DNA of 64,000 nt from Pseudozyma flocculosa PF-1. Its lineage: Eukaryota; Basidiomycota; Ustilaginomycetes; Ustilaginales; Ustilaginaceae. How positions within the stretch are numbered: position 1 is the stretch's first letter; every line of letters starts with the position of its first letter. The stretch is taken from positions 204,738 through 268,737 of the forward strand of contig NW_006920888.1 of NCBI RefSeq assembly GCF_000417875.1, given 5' to 3'. A program made the translations under genes and the position numbers. Below, piece by piece: positions 31,453 through 42,900 of the stretch. The notes under the pieces were generated by a model, which worked only from the letters and a program-made list of their open reading frames with translations, had not been told where the DNA came from and ran no database searches.

Positions 31453-33500
31453 CCCTGACCTCGCCGCTGCGCGCCCCTTCCGCCGCTGCCGGCTTGGCCT
31501 CCTGCGCACTGAAGGAAGCTGAGGAGGAGAAGAGAGCGAGGGCGAGGGCGAGGGCACAGGATCAGCCCCAGGCTCTGCGTGCCACCTCGCTGCCTGGCTC
31601 TGATCTAACGTCGCCCGAGGCGGCTTGACCGTCCGGATGGGCGTCCGTCGAGTCCAACCCACCTTGGGTCTGCTGGCCGAGGGGTCCGTTCGCAAGTAGT
31701 CGTGCCCATGGATGAGCCCGTGCGTGCTGCTTGGCCTGTGCCGATTCGTTGCGAGGCTGGAGGGACGGTAGGCCATGGCTGATGCTGACCGGCGCCCACT
31801 GCAACGGCGGTGGGTTCGATTAACGCAAAAAGGTGGGTGGCAACACCCACCACGCAAGGGGCGGGGCGGTCATTCTCTGCCGGGTCGTCGCCATGAGCGC
31901 GTCGCCCCGAGGATGCCGTCGAGCTGTGGTTCCAGCCCCAGCCTCGTTTTTCGTTCGAGGTCTCGCCGTGTCTCGAGGCCCAAGGTGGATCGCCCTCTTC
32001 CGCTCGCAGCTCATCGGTCGGGCCTACTGCCAAAACTCTTGCTTTCTGCTTCGTTGAGGGCGTAGAGGGTCCATGCGTCTTGAGATCCCTGCCAAGCTCT
32101 AGCCGTGCCAACGCCCAGGTGCCATCTTGCCCGTCGAGCTGGGAGGTACGCTGATGTGCCGAATCCCAGACCGAGGAAAAGACGCTAGGGCTGGCCGCCA
32201 TCCTCGACCGACAAGCGCAGATGAGATGAGTGGGGGCGCTGGTTGGTGGCGGGCTTAGGATGGCTGAGCCGCAAGCTCGGGGCTAAGATCGAGGCCGGGC
32301 GCCCCAGGCAGGCCAGGCTGCATCCGAGAATCGCATTCTTTGCCCTTGACACGGGCCCATTGTGCCCCTGCTGGCCTTAAGTTTGTTGTCCTTTGCTAGG
32401 CTTGATCTGCTTTTACTGCATCTCTGCCTTGTCCTCCGTGGCGCAGGCATCGTCGCACTACTCTGACGTTGCCGCTCCAAGGCGAGGGAGAGGGCTACTC
32501 GGGCGAAGAAACGCCGTCTCCGTCCATCGGTCTGCTGCCTCGTGAGGACGATCGGTCCCGGTCCCGCCTGCCGGCGCGATGATCACGGCAGGGCAGGGCC
32601 GCGCTGCAGGCGTACCGACGCCCCGGCTCGGCATCACCACCCGTCGCAAGCAAGCCACCGAACACGGGACGGTAACCGCAGCGCACACTAGTGCGTTGCC
32701 TCTGTTGCTGCGCCCGCCGACGCGTGGCTGATGCTGTGCCGAGGGTGTCTCTGTGTGGGTGTGTGATCAGAGAAGGGATCGTCCGTTTACGGCGCAGGTG
32801 GGACGAATGGCCATCGAGTCCCGCTCAGCCCACCGCGATGGGCCGGTTGCCGTCCCGGTCGCAGATGCGGCTGTCGCGGCCTCTCCGATCGTCTCTCTGC
32901 CAGCATGGCACAATGCACCGCAGAGGGACCCGCGCGATCCTCGGAAGATTGCTCCACGCTACCGGGGCATTGCATCTGACAGGCCCGCTGTTCGGTAGTC
33001 TGCGAAGCGAAGTGGGGGTGTACTCCGGCCGGCACATCGCATAGCAGCCTCTCCGCCCTCTGCTGACCCGTGAGACCACGAACTCCAACCGTAATCAGCC
33101 TCGCAACAGCCACCAACGGCGACTCACCGGGCTGCCAGCAGAGTCAGGCTTGAGGGGCCTGCGCAGGGATCCCGAGCGTAGCGCCACGGCAGGCGCCTGC
33201 AGCCGCGCACGCCCGCCACTGCCGGCATCTTGGTGCCCGCTTTGGGCGGAATCGGCCATTGGCCGATCGAGGAGTGGGGCGTCTCGCCTCGATGGACGTG
33301 GGGCTTGCGGTCAACATTCAGGATCATCGGGACTACGGAGGACAAAAAGGTGCGGCGGAGAAGCCGTCGTGTGGGCGTCGGACCGGGACGACGGCGACCG
33401 GCCCAGACTACCACCTTGAAGATGCCGCGTTCGGCGTCTTTGCGCCCGGAGGTGGGTGCGACGAGGTCAACGGGACCGGCTCGTCCCATGCGGCGCTCAT

Positions 33501-34416
33501 CTAGACAGCGCAGCCGAGGAGCCACCTCAGGAGGTCGCGAACGACGCCTGGCAGAGAACATGGGTAGGAGCCAGAGAAGCCAGGTGATCAGCGGTGCCAT
33601 CGACGGGCCCGTCTGCAGGGCGGCAACTCACCGAGCTCCGTGAAGAGAGAGCAGTGGGCCGAGTAGTTGCGCATCGCGCACTGTCCGTTGCTCAGCGGGT
33701 AGGTGACCTGCTCGAGCTGGGCCTGTCTTGGCGAAAGCGGCGAATGGAGTCACTCGGGCAGGGTCAGCTTTGACTGCTCACCGCGCCGCATCGCGATGTC
33801 TTCTCCTCATCAGCTGCTCTGCTCGAGACTCACCTCAACCTTGGACACGGGCGCGACAGACTTGCAAGCTGTGAGTCGGATGGGGCCAGCGCCCCAGGTC
33901 AGCTATCAGCTTCTCTCGGCCCTCAGCAGGCATGTTGCAGACTCACAGTCGACCAGGGGCAGGATGTCGTTCTGGCCAAAGTAGCACATCTGCTTCTGCT
34001 GGACTGCGGGGACCAAATAGCATGCAAGAAGGCCTCAGCGTGCAGCTCGTCTGTCGATCGCGCCGCCGTAGCATCAAAGGGATGTACTCACGCTTCTTGT
34101 CGGCGCCGTTGAAGATGCAAGGGGCGCGGTAGACCTTCTGACCACCGTCGCGTCGCTCAATCGCGACCTTGGATCCCTCGGACATGGTGTCGGTGGGACC
34201 GACAGCCTTGAGGTGGCCGAGACCTCCCAGGCCACCGAGGCCGCCCAGGCCGCCCAGACCGCCTAGGTCAGGCAGGGGGAGGGCGCCAACGATCTCGTCG
34301 ACGAGGCCGCGACGCTCAGCGCTGGGCTCGCCAGCGACCGGGACCTTTCCGGGCAGGGCCAAGACGACGGCGAAGAGAGCGACAGTGGCGAAGAGGACGG
34401 AGCGAAGGACCAGCAT
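33501..34416 (-). CDS. Small secreted cysteine-containing protein with GLG repeats
   Basis: Five exons (34092-34416, 33947-34003, 33834-33868, 33632-33722, 33501-33547), all with GTGAGT donors, join in phase to 184 residues. The start MLVLRSVLFATVALFAVVLA is a signal peptide. A dibasic SAERR site and a five-unit GLG repeat (LGGLGGLGGLGGLGGLG) follow. The rest has six cysteines (APCIF, QMCYF, DSCKS, GQCAM, AHCSL, LGCAV), suggesting disulfides. I recognise no family. Size, secretion and cysteine count fit a candidate effector or wall protein, but that is inference. The last exon and stop at 33501 are the least certain, because an alternative frame continues to a further donor near 33126. A TATA box lies 152 bp upstream. 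Confidence 0.72.
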
Positions 34417-35784
34417 CGTGGAGCAGAGCTTTGCTGTAGAGAGAGGTAGGTGTGCAAGGGATGGCTTGGAGATTGTTGTCGCCGAAGAGGGACGGTCTGG
34501 ATGCTGGAGTGGAAGGCGGATGGAGGATGAGGAACGGGGATGCTGCCATGGGCTCGAAGCCGGCTGCTTTATACCTTGCAGGCTCGCCTCGATCAGACTC
34601 ATGGAGAGGTCAAGCCGGCTGCCGCTTCACGACCGCTGACGAGACGGACTGCAACATCTCTCGACCATCAAGAGGGGGAGCGGATCAAGGCAAGTGCCAG
34701 CCGTGTCCATCGAGGGGCTCTGCTCGCCTTCCAGCGATACTCCCACGCTCGAAAGTCCCCTCGACGACGGTTGAGCTCCCGGCGATATGCTTGCTATGCT
34801 CAAGGGACACTGTTGTGCACTGTCGACCTTGAGCGTTTCCTTTTTCCGCGATGGCAATGGGAAGGCCAGCCGACCCTGCTGGATGGGCTTTGCGAGCTGA
34901 ACCAGCATGTCTCCGTCGCCTGGTCATTCGCAGAGGGGAAGGCAGACGGTCGAGAGGCGGCCACGGAGCACCGCCGGCGGACCAGACGTCGACAAGGTCA
35001 GAGGCTCGAAAAGGCTCTCGGCGATACGTTTAGCTCAGCTGTTCCGGGCCGCGTCGAGCCGGTGATCGCTGCGAGGTCCCTTTGAAGGCTGACGATGCGG
35101 CAATAGCGACAGCAACAACGATTGCGACCGCAAGACAGTGGCCAAGGACTTCTGATGGGCTGACAGAGCATGTCGAGCCCGGCGACGTCCGATGCACCTG
35201 CTGGCCTGCCCGTCGATATGCTCATCGCGGCCTTTCCTTTTCGCTTGCAAAGCTCAAACTCTGCGGCGGATGTCGTACGCCGCATGGTTCACACGTCAAG
35301 TCGTCAGAAGGTTTGAGCTGCAGGGGGCCCAGGTTGAGGCTAGGGCGGAGCGGTCTCTTTGCGATTAATCATCGTCGTCGTCGTCGACAGTCGTCGTCGC
35401 CCATGTCTATCGTCGCATGCCCGGGTCGTGATCCGCCCTGGCCCGCTTCGGGATTGCTGCAGCAGGGTGAAGCAGACGGCACGGCGCTGCAGCGGGTGTC
35501 GGTAGGCTCAGACGCAAAGGAAGAGGGAGGAGATGGGTAGAGTTCAGCCGGGCGTGCGCCTGTCGGCGGGCAAACGGGGATCCGTCGGAGATGGCCAAGA
35601 GCTTCACTCGTCGTCGAGCTGTACAGCATCAAGGTGGCAACAGCATGATCAGGAGCAAGAGGGAATGCAAAACGTCAGTCATCGATGCGCTTCTCTTTGG
35701 TGTGGGAACGAGCGCAACTTTTGGGGTTAGGTCTGGCGCGGACCTCCGCGTCGGCCTCCCTCTTGCGAGTCCACGGGCCCATGC
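34417..35784. other. Intergenic region between the small secreted protein and the kelch gene
   Basis: 1.37 kb; no gene supported. It contains the TATA box at 34568-34573. The frames here lack any protein-like signature. Confidence 0.55.
34568..34573 (-). promoter_or_regulatory. TATA box
   Basis: Minus-strand AAGGTATAAAGC, 152 bp upstream of the small secreted protein start codon at 34416. Confidence 0.6.
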
Positions 35785-38546
35785 TCATCCAAAGACCATC
35801 CCATCGACTGGCGACCCCTAAAACCAGAGTCAATGCAAGAAGACCGAGGGGCATGCTGGTGACGTACCTCGACGGTGAAGCTGGTAATCTGGGGCAGGTA
35901 GGCGCACGCGGCGAGGTCGAGATAGTAGAGGTCGTCGAAGATGTCCTTGCCGTCGAAGCCGCCGTGGACAAAGAGCCTCGAGTCGCGCAGCCAGGCCTGG
36001 TGGTAGCCGCGCCCCGGCGGCTTGGCTCCGCACACCCTGCGCGGCTCCCACTGCAGGTTGACCAGGTTGAGCGTGAGCAGCTCGTCGGTGTACGTCTTGC
36101 TGTCGTGGCCGCCAAAGACGAAGAGGTAGCTGCCCACCTGGGTGGCCGTGTGGCCGAGGCGGTTGTGGATCTCGTCGGTCTTGACCTGGTACCAGGTGCG
36201 CGTGTCGAGGCGGAGGATGTGGATGTCGTTGAACGACATGTGGCCGTCGCTGCCGCCAATGACGATCAGCTTGCCGTCGACGAGGTTGGTTGTGTGGTAG
36301 CCGCGGCCGATGGGGATCTTGCCCTTGCACTCGAGCCTGCGCCACTCGAGCTTCGAGAGGTCGTGGACGTCGAGCGCGTGGACGTCGTTGAGCGCGCCGA
36401 CGCCGTTGCCGCCGCCAAAGACGATCAGCTGGCCCTCGTGGTAGTTGCAGGTGTGGGCGCGGCGCGGGCTGGGTGGCGTGCCGCCAATCTCGGGCTTTGA
36501 CCAGCGCAGCGAGACGGTGTCAAACACGTAGAGGTCGTTGAAGTAGTTGGGACCGTCGCCGCCGGCAAAGACAAAGAGTCGCTGGTTGACCATGGTGGCG
36601 CTGTGTGCGCGGCGGGCCGGGGGCACCTCGCCCGTCACCTTGGGCTTGGACCAGCACATGGTCTCGGTGTCGAAGCACCACAGGTCGCGGAAGCAGCCCT
36701 TGTTGTCGCAGCCGCCAAACAGCCAGAGCACCTCGTCGCAGAGGTTGGCCGTGTGCGCCCGGAAGCTCCGCCGCGGCACGCTGCCGTGGACGGGCGCCTT
36801 GGACCAGTACATGGCCGGCGGCGGCGCCGGCTTCACGGTGGGCGCCGACGGCAGCTGGGGTAGCGTCCTCGAGGCCGACTTGGCGCCCCGCGAGGCGTCG
36901 GTGCGTGAGGAATGGTGGGTCCCGCCGGTGCTCGAGCCATGGCGAGCCGAGCCCGATGTCGAGGCCCCGCCCGCAGCGGCTCGATCCCGATCGTTGCGGC
37001 TGGGCCGGTCCCGCGAAGTTGTCGCTGACGGCGCCTTGGTCTCGGAAAGCACCGCAGCATTGCGGCTGCCGGAGCGCGCCATTGGTTCCGCGCGGCTTGG
37101 CCGGGCAGGAGGAGCCGTCTCCGACCGTGCCGCCGAGGACTGCGCGGGGGCTCCAGCGGCACGCGCTGACCGAGCTTCGCGGTGTTCTTGCGGGCCTGCG
37201 ACCGCGCTCACAGCCGCTGCGGGCGACGGGCTGGCCCGAGACGACTCCTCGTCGCCTGCAGAGGCCTTGGACGACGGCGGCCGCAGCGATTCCGACGCCC
37301 GGCTGACCTGGGAGATGGGGGAGAGCGGCAGGGCGCTGGTCGGGCTGGTGCCGTTGGAGGCCTGAGCGTGTGCGGCCGCATCGAGCGCCGATATAGGCAG
37401 GCTGAGGCTGTCGCGCCCTCGGGCCGAGACCCCGGTCGCGGACGAGCCCGAGCCGATCTCGGCCGCCAGCGACTGGGAGCGCGAGATGGCGCGATTGAGC
37501 GAATCAATGCCCGGACCGTTTCCGGACGAGGCCTGCTGCTGCTCGGGTCTCTCGGCCATCGTGCTCCCGGGCGCACTTGATTCGCTCGCGTTGCCAGCAC
37601 CACCGCTGACTGTCGTGGCAGTGCTAGACGACGGTGCCGCTGCTGCTGCGGCCGCCGCCGCCGCAGAAAGAGAAGAGGCCCTGCCACTCGTGTGACGGCC
37701 GCTCGACGTCCCTGCGCTCCGGCTGCCATTGCTGCCGCCGTTGCTGCCGCCGCTGCTTCTCGGCGCGGAGCTCCGACCGCCGACGCTGCCCATGACCTCA
37801 ACCGGCTCCGCGCCTGACGAAGTCGAGGAGGTGCCAGGTCCATCGCTGTGTGCATCTGCCCTGAACGTCCCATGGCCCGCAAAAGTCGACGCCGTGTCGG
37901 GACGCCGAGGTGGTGAATCTTCGACCATGGTCGTCGACGCCTGGCGGGACCTGCCGTACAGCTGTTGCCGCGAGTCGTCCGCGGCAGGTGTCTCCAGCCC
38001 TCGCCAACCGCCCGAAGCCGAGGTGCCACCCGAGGTGTTGGCGGCGTCTTTCGAGTATCCGCCGATGGGTGATGAGCGCTGGATCCCATGGAGCCCGCCG
38101 AAGGAGTCCTTGTGCGCGAGCGTGGAGCCGCCGTGGTGGTGGCTGGCGTGCCGTCGGAACGTGCCTCCCGCCGTGTCGCCGGGCCCGCCGAATGAAGCAG
38201 AGACGGGAAGGTCTGAAGACGATTCTCCGTCCACCGGGCTCGATACCGAGCTTTCGTAAAACACCGGGCCGGCGTGCTTTGCCGGCATCGCCGAGGCTTT
38301 GCGGGCAGCGGCCATCGCAGCGTCGTAGGTGGCATAGGACCTCGCCGTGGGCGACTGCGCCAGCGAAGAGGATCCCGAGCTGTGCATGCTCAGGCCGGTG
38401 GGCATCGTCTGCGACGTATGGAGCCCGAGCCTGCCGACGTCGTCGGTCAGTCGAGCCAGCTGGGCCGATGCGTCTCCGTAGCCGGCGCCGCTCGCAGGAT
38501 CGCCAGCCCTATGCGACCCGGCATGAGCCGAAGAGGGGTTCGACAT
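35785..38546 (-). CDS. Kelch-repeat beta-propeller protein with a long disordered N-terminus
   Basis: Two exons (35868-38546 and 35785-35817) give 903 residues. The first 575 residues are Ser/Ala/Gly-rich and disordered, with poly-Ala. Residues about 580-890 hold six or seven kelch blades, each with the paired-Gly and spaced Tyr/Trp signature: LWLFGGCDNKGCFRDLW, LFVFAGGDGPNYFNDLY, LIVFGGGNGVGALNDV, LIVIGGSDGHMSFNDI, LFVFGGHDSKTYTDEL and LFVHGGFDGKDIFDDL. Fungal kelch proteins of this layout (Tea1/Kel1/Ral2-like) act in polarity or Ras signalling, but the blades alone do not fix the role. The 11-codon last exon follows a GTACGT donor and a TTTTAG acceptor with a TTGAC branch site; without splicing, the frame reads 36 codons into non-conserved sequence. 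It is divergent from AP-3 beta. Confidence 0.92.
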
Positions 38547-39955
38547 GTTGGAGGTCGGTCACGCCCGGCAGCTACGCGAGCGGCGCTACGGCTCTCCGTT
38601 TGAGAGGCAGGATGGGCAGGGTTGGTCGCCAAGCCCTCCCTTCAAAAGCCCGTCTTGTCTGCGTGGATGGACCTGGTCGCCACGCTTACGGCTCGTTGTG
38701 ACCAAGGCGAGGCGGCGCCAGGTGTCGGTGGCGGATGGGGCCGGGTGGCGTAGTAAATGGCAGGCTAGAGCTAGGCAAGCTGCTTCTCAAGCATCGGAAT
38801 CGCTGCCGATGCTCTGCGGCGAAGCGTTCGGAGAGGCCGGCGGCAGAAGGCACGTCGTCCAGGGGCGAGCTTCTCTGTTCGAAGCGTCGCAGTGCGGGAC
38901 TGGCGTCTCCGGGGCTACCGCACGCGGGTAGGACAGGATACGTAGATGTGTAGGTCGTGGTGGATAGAAGAGGTAGGTGGGGTATCGAGCAAGCAGGTTG
39001 AATGACGAGGGAGGGCAAGGGGGCCAGGCAGGATGCAGGCAAGCGGAGATAGACAGGCAGAGGAAGCGGCAGGCGGAGCTGGGGCCCAGCCAGAGAGAGG
39101 CCTGCGAGCGGTCCGCCACGCCGCTTGGGCAGAGAAGCCTAGCCTGCCTCTCTAGCTTTGGTCTGGCGTGGGCCAGCCCGGCCTCGTCTTGCCGGCCCTG
39201 CCTGCATTATTGCCTTTCATGCAGGCGATATTCAGCCCCACCAAGGTCAAGGCGGCCGGCTCTTCGCGGCCTCTCTGGACCGTCAGACCCGCTCCCGCTC
39301 CCGCTTGCTGTGAGCTCGCCGTTTCTCTGGCAGCTCGTGCGGTCTGCTGGCCGTCGAGCAGAAGCAAGAGACGGCGGACGATGGGCCGACAGAGAGGCTT
39401 CTTGGCCTTTGTGCCCACAACCAAGGCGAAGAGAGGCCTCGGCGTCGTCGACAAAAATGGCCTGCCAGGCCAGGCCCGCGGCGGATCCAGTGCGGCCCGC
39501 TCAGTGTTCGGCTCCGAGATGGTGCCGCCGTGCGCCGCGTGCGAAGGAGCGAGCAAGCGAGCAGGCTGCGAAGACCAACACACCAGCCTCGGGCACGCGA
39601 GCCGTGTGGAGAAGAGGCAGGCCAGCCAGCCAGCCGGCCAGCCAGCCCAGCCTGGGCCTGGCGAGGTGGAGCGGGCAGCCTGGTCGGTGCTCGACCCCTG
39701 CCTAGCTCTTCCTACTCCTCCCTTCCCTCGATCGACGGCCATCAAACACGACGCTCCACAAGCTGCTACCACGACGGGCCACTGCTCCACTCGCTCAACG
39801 ACTGACTCGCCGCTCAATACCAGCGGCCTCGTCAGGTCACCAACCTCCCTCCCCCCTCACTTCGACAAGGACGCCGTCCGACTAGCGAGGCCCACCTTTG
39901 ACGCAGCCTCGACCTTGCTGCGCGTGGCTTCCCTCCGCAGCGGGCCTCGCCCAGG
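38547..39955. other. Shared promoter region of kelch and AP-3 beta genes
   Basis: 1.4 kb between divergent start codons; no gene supported. It is rich in GGCCTGCC/GCCAGCCAGCC repeats, especially 39618-39660. Confidence 0.55.
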
Positions 39956-42900
39956 ATGGCCTACTCGAACTCGTCGCGGGCGCTGGCCTTCCTCACCGAG
40001 ACGTCCGAGGATGCCATCGCCGCGCTCAAGGGCATCGTCGGCGGCGCCGGGTCGGCAAAGTACCTCGACACGTCCGAGGACAAGGTGTCGCTCATCACGT
40101 CCCAGATCGACTCGAGCCGCGACGAGGATCGCATCCACGGCCTCACCCGCATCGTCGCCATGATCTCAAAGGGCAGGGACGCCTCGAGCTTCCTGCCCGG
40201 CGTGCTCAAGCTCACCTCGTCCACCAACATGGATGTCCGCAAGCTCGTCTACATCATCCTCCTCCGCTACGGCAACAGCAACCCGGACCTCACGCTGCTC
40301 AGCATCAACAGCTTCCAGCGCGACCTCTCGGACCCCAGCCCCCTCATCCGCGCCATGGCCCTGCGTGTCCTCAGCGCCATCAAGGTCAAGATGGTCTCGG
40401 CCATCGTCCTCATGGCCGTCTCCAAGGCCACCCGCGACCCCAACCTCTACGTCCGCAAGATCGCCGCCCTCGCCGTGCCAAAGTGCTTCGAGCTCGACCG
40501 CACCCAGCTGCCCTCGCTCCTCGAGAGCCTCTCGACGCTCCTCTCTGACCGGTCCCCCTTTGTCCTCGGCGCAGCCTTGGCGGCGTTCCAGGAGATGTGC
40601 CCGGATCGGTGGGACCTGCTGCATCCGCACTACCGCAAGATCTGCCACGCGCTTGCCGACGTGGACGAGTGGGGCCAGATCACCTGCCTCGAGGTGCTGA
40701 TGCGCTACTCGAGGGCCAACTTCGTCCAGCCCACCGTCGCATCGCTCGCTTCGCCAGGTCAGGGGCAAGAGGCCCAGGTCGAAGCGTCGGGCCAGGCATC
40801 ATCCGGCAGCGGCCGGGAGAAAACCGGAGCGACGGCGGCCAGGTCCGAGACGCGCGCAGCTGCCCCTGCCTCTGCCCCGAAGGCCATGCACTCGGCTCTC
40901 GAGAGCTTCCTCGAGGGGGAAGAAGGGCCTCGGACAGACGCCATCGGGACGGCATCACCCAGCAGCGGCGAGAAGCCATCCTCGTCGTCGTCCACTTCAG
41001 CCTCGGCATCGATCGACCGGGACCTGGAGCTGCTGCTGGTCAAGGCCGAGCCGCTGCTGCAGAACCGCAACCCGGCCGTCGTGATGGCCGCCGCTCGCCT
41101 CATCTACTATCTGGCCCCGGCCTCGCGCCACCACGTGCTCGCGAGGCCGATTGTGCGGCTAGTGTCGCGATCGACGCCGGACGTCGTCTACCTCGTCCTG
41201 CTGAGCGCCCTCGACATTGCGCGTTCCTCGCCGGAGCTGTTTGCGCCCTACGCTACCGCCTTCTTCCTCGGTCCCGCCCACGTCGAGCCTGCGCACGTCT
41301 CGCTGCTCAAGCTCGACATGCTGACGGTGGTCTGCAACCGGGTCAACGTCGCGCTGGCGCTGCCCGAACTGGCGGAGCACGTGCGGTCGCCCTCGGACCT
41401 GATCGCCACGCACGCCGTCGGCTGCCTCGGCCGGCTGGCAGCCAAGCTGCCCGACGCCTGCAGGGACAGATGCCTGGCCGCCCTCCTCGACCTGCTCAAG
41501 CAGAAGCAGAGGAGAGAGGGGGCGATCAAGGCATCGGCCAGAGATGCGGTCGTGGCCAAGGCCGTGCTGATCATCAAGGACCTCGTCCACGACCAGCGGC
41601 AGGAGGGAGGCGCCGGCAGCGCGGCTGGTGGCGAGACGACCGCCTCGATCGTCCTTCGGCTGGCCTCGCTGCTGTTCGGCGCCCCGCCAAAGCCGTCGGC
41701 GTCGGCGACAGAGGCATCGGCAGGCGCTGCGGCGAGGAAAAAGAGACCCAAGGTCGTGGGCAAGGGCGCCATACTGCACCCGGGCGCGCGCGCCAGCATC
41801 CTCTGGCTGCTAGGCCAGGACTGCCGCGAGGTGGTGCCGCAGCCCTCGTCGGCGCTGGGCGCTGGCAAGACGCTGGCCGAGCTGGTGCTGCCCGACATCC
41901 TGCGCCGCTGCGCCATCAACTTTGCCAACGAGGCGTCGATCGTCAAGTTGCAGATCCTCACCGTGTCGACCAAGGTGTTTGCCTTCCTCCCCTCGGCGGT
42001 GGCCGCATCCGAAGACGCGGCGCAGCTGATCGAGGCCGTGACCAAAGTCCACTTCTACCTGCTGCGGCTGGCGCGCTACGACCTCGACTTTGACGTGCGC
42101 GACCGCGCCCGCCTCTGCAAGGGCCTGACGGCGGGCCTGGTCGACGTGCCGGCCACCTCGTCGCCGTCGCCGTCGCAGCATGCCGACGACGGCAGGGATG
42201 GAGGGATCGCGCGGGAGATCCTCGACGCCGTCCGGCGCGCGACGCAGGCGGTAGGCGAGTGGTCCGAAGAAGGCGACGCCAACCTCAAGGGCGTGCGTTT
42301 GAGGCGCGAGCAGGTGGTCCATATCCTGTTTGAGGGCAAGTCGATCCCCTCGGACCTGGCCGACCAGCTCGAGGCGGACCGGAAGCGGGAGCCAGACAGC
42401 ATCGGCGGCAGCGGCGGTGGCACCGCGCTGGCCTCGAAGCTGGGGAGCCTGTCGCTGGCGCTGGACGGCAAGCTGATCCGGGGCTGGCACGCGACGGCGC
42501 TGCCGCCCTGGAGCACGCCCGAAGACGCCACGCCGGCGTCGAAACGCGATCCGCCGCCGCTACCGTCTACCGCGCCCTCCGGCGGCCTGAGCGCTGGCGG
42601 GTCCGGTACCACGACGCCGCTCTCGGCCTCGGCGCTGGCCAGCGNNNNNNNNNNNNNNNNNNNNNNNNNNNNNNNNNNNNNNNNNNNNNNNNNNNNNNNN
42701 NNNNNNNNNNNNNNNNNNNNNNNNNNNNNNNNNNNNNNNNNNNNNNNNNNNNNNNNNNNNNNNNNNNNNNNNNNNNNNNNNNNNNNNNNNNNNNNNNNNN
42801 NNNNNNNNNNNNNNNNNNNNNNNNNNNNNNNNNNNNNNNNNNNNNNNNNNNNNNNNNNNNNNNNNNNNNNNNNNNNNNNNNNNNNNNNNNNNNNNNNNNN

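Larger units (their letters stand above)
31195..33500. other. 2.3 kb between two secreted-protein genes; no gene assigned
   Basis: It contains the promoter of the repeat protein (TATA at 31447-31452, GT-rich tract 31228-31286). A perfect hairpin lies at 31832-31851 (8-bp stem, GCAA loop). A strong minus-strand splice donor (GTGAGT) lies at about 33121-33126. An ATG-started minus-strand frame at 31605-32201 (198 codons) has no recognisable features and is left out. The donor hints at an exon between 33127 and 33500, but no coherent gene could be built. Confidence 0.5.

Noticed and set aside
29119..31458. 779-codon plus-strand frame through the gap
   Set aside because: Antisense to the secreted repeat protein; open because of the Gly/Ser/Asp repeats, no ATG context or domain.
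31809..31825. GGGTTCGATTAAC as a possible tRNA T-loop
   Set aside because: No flanking T-stem or acceptor stem can be drawn.
31605..32201. ATG-started minus-strand frame of 198 codons
   Set aside because: No signal peptide, domain or splice context; composition resembles random GC-rich sequence. Kept only as a note for the intergenic region.
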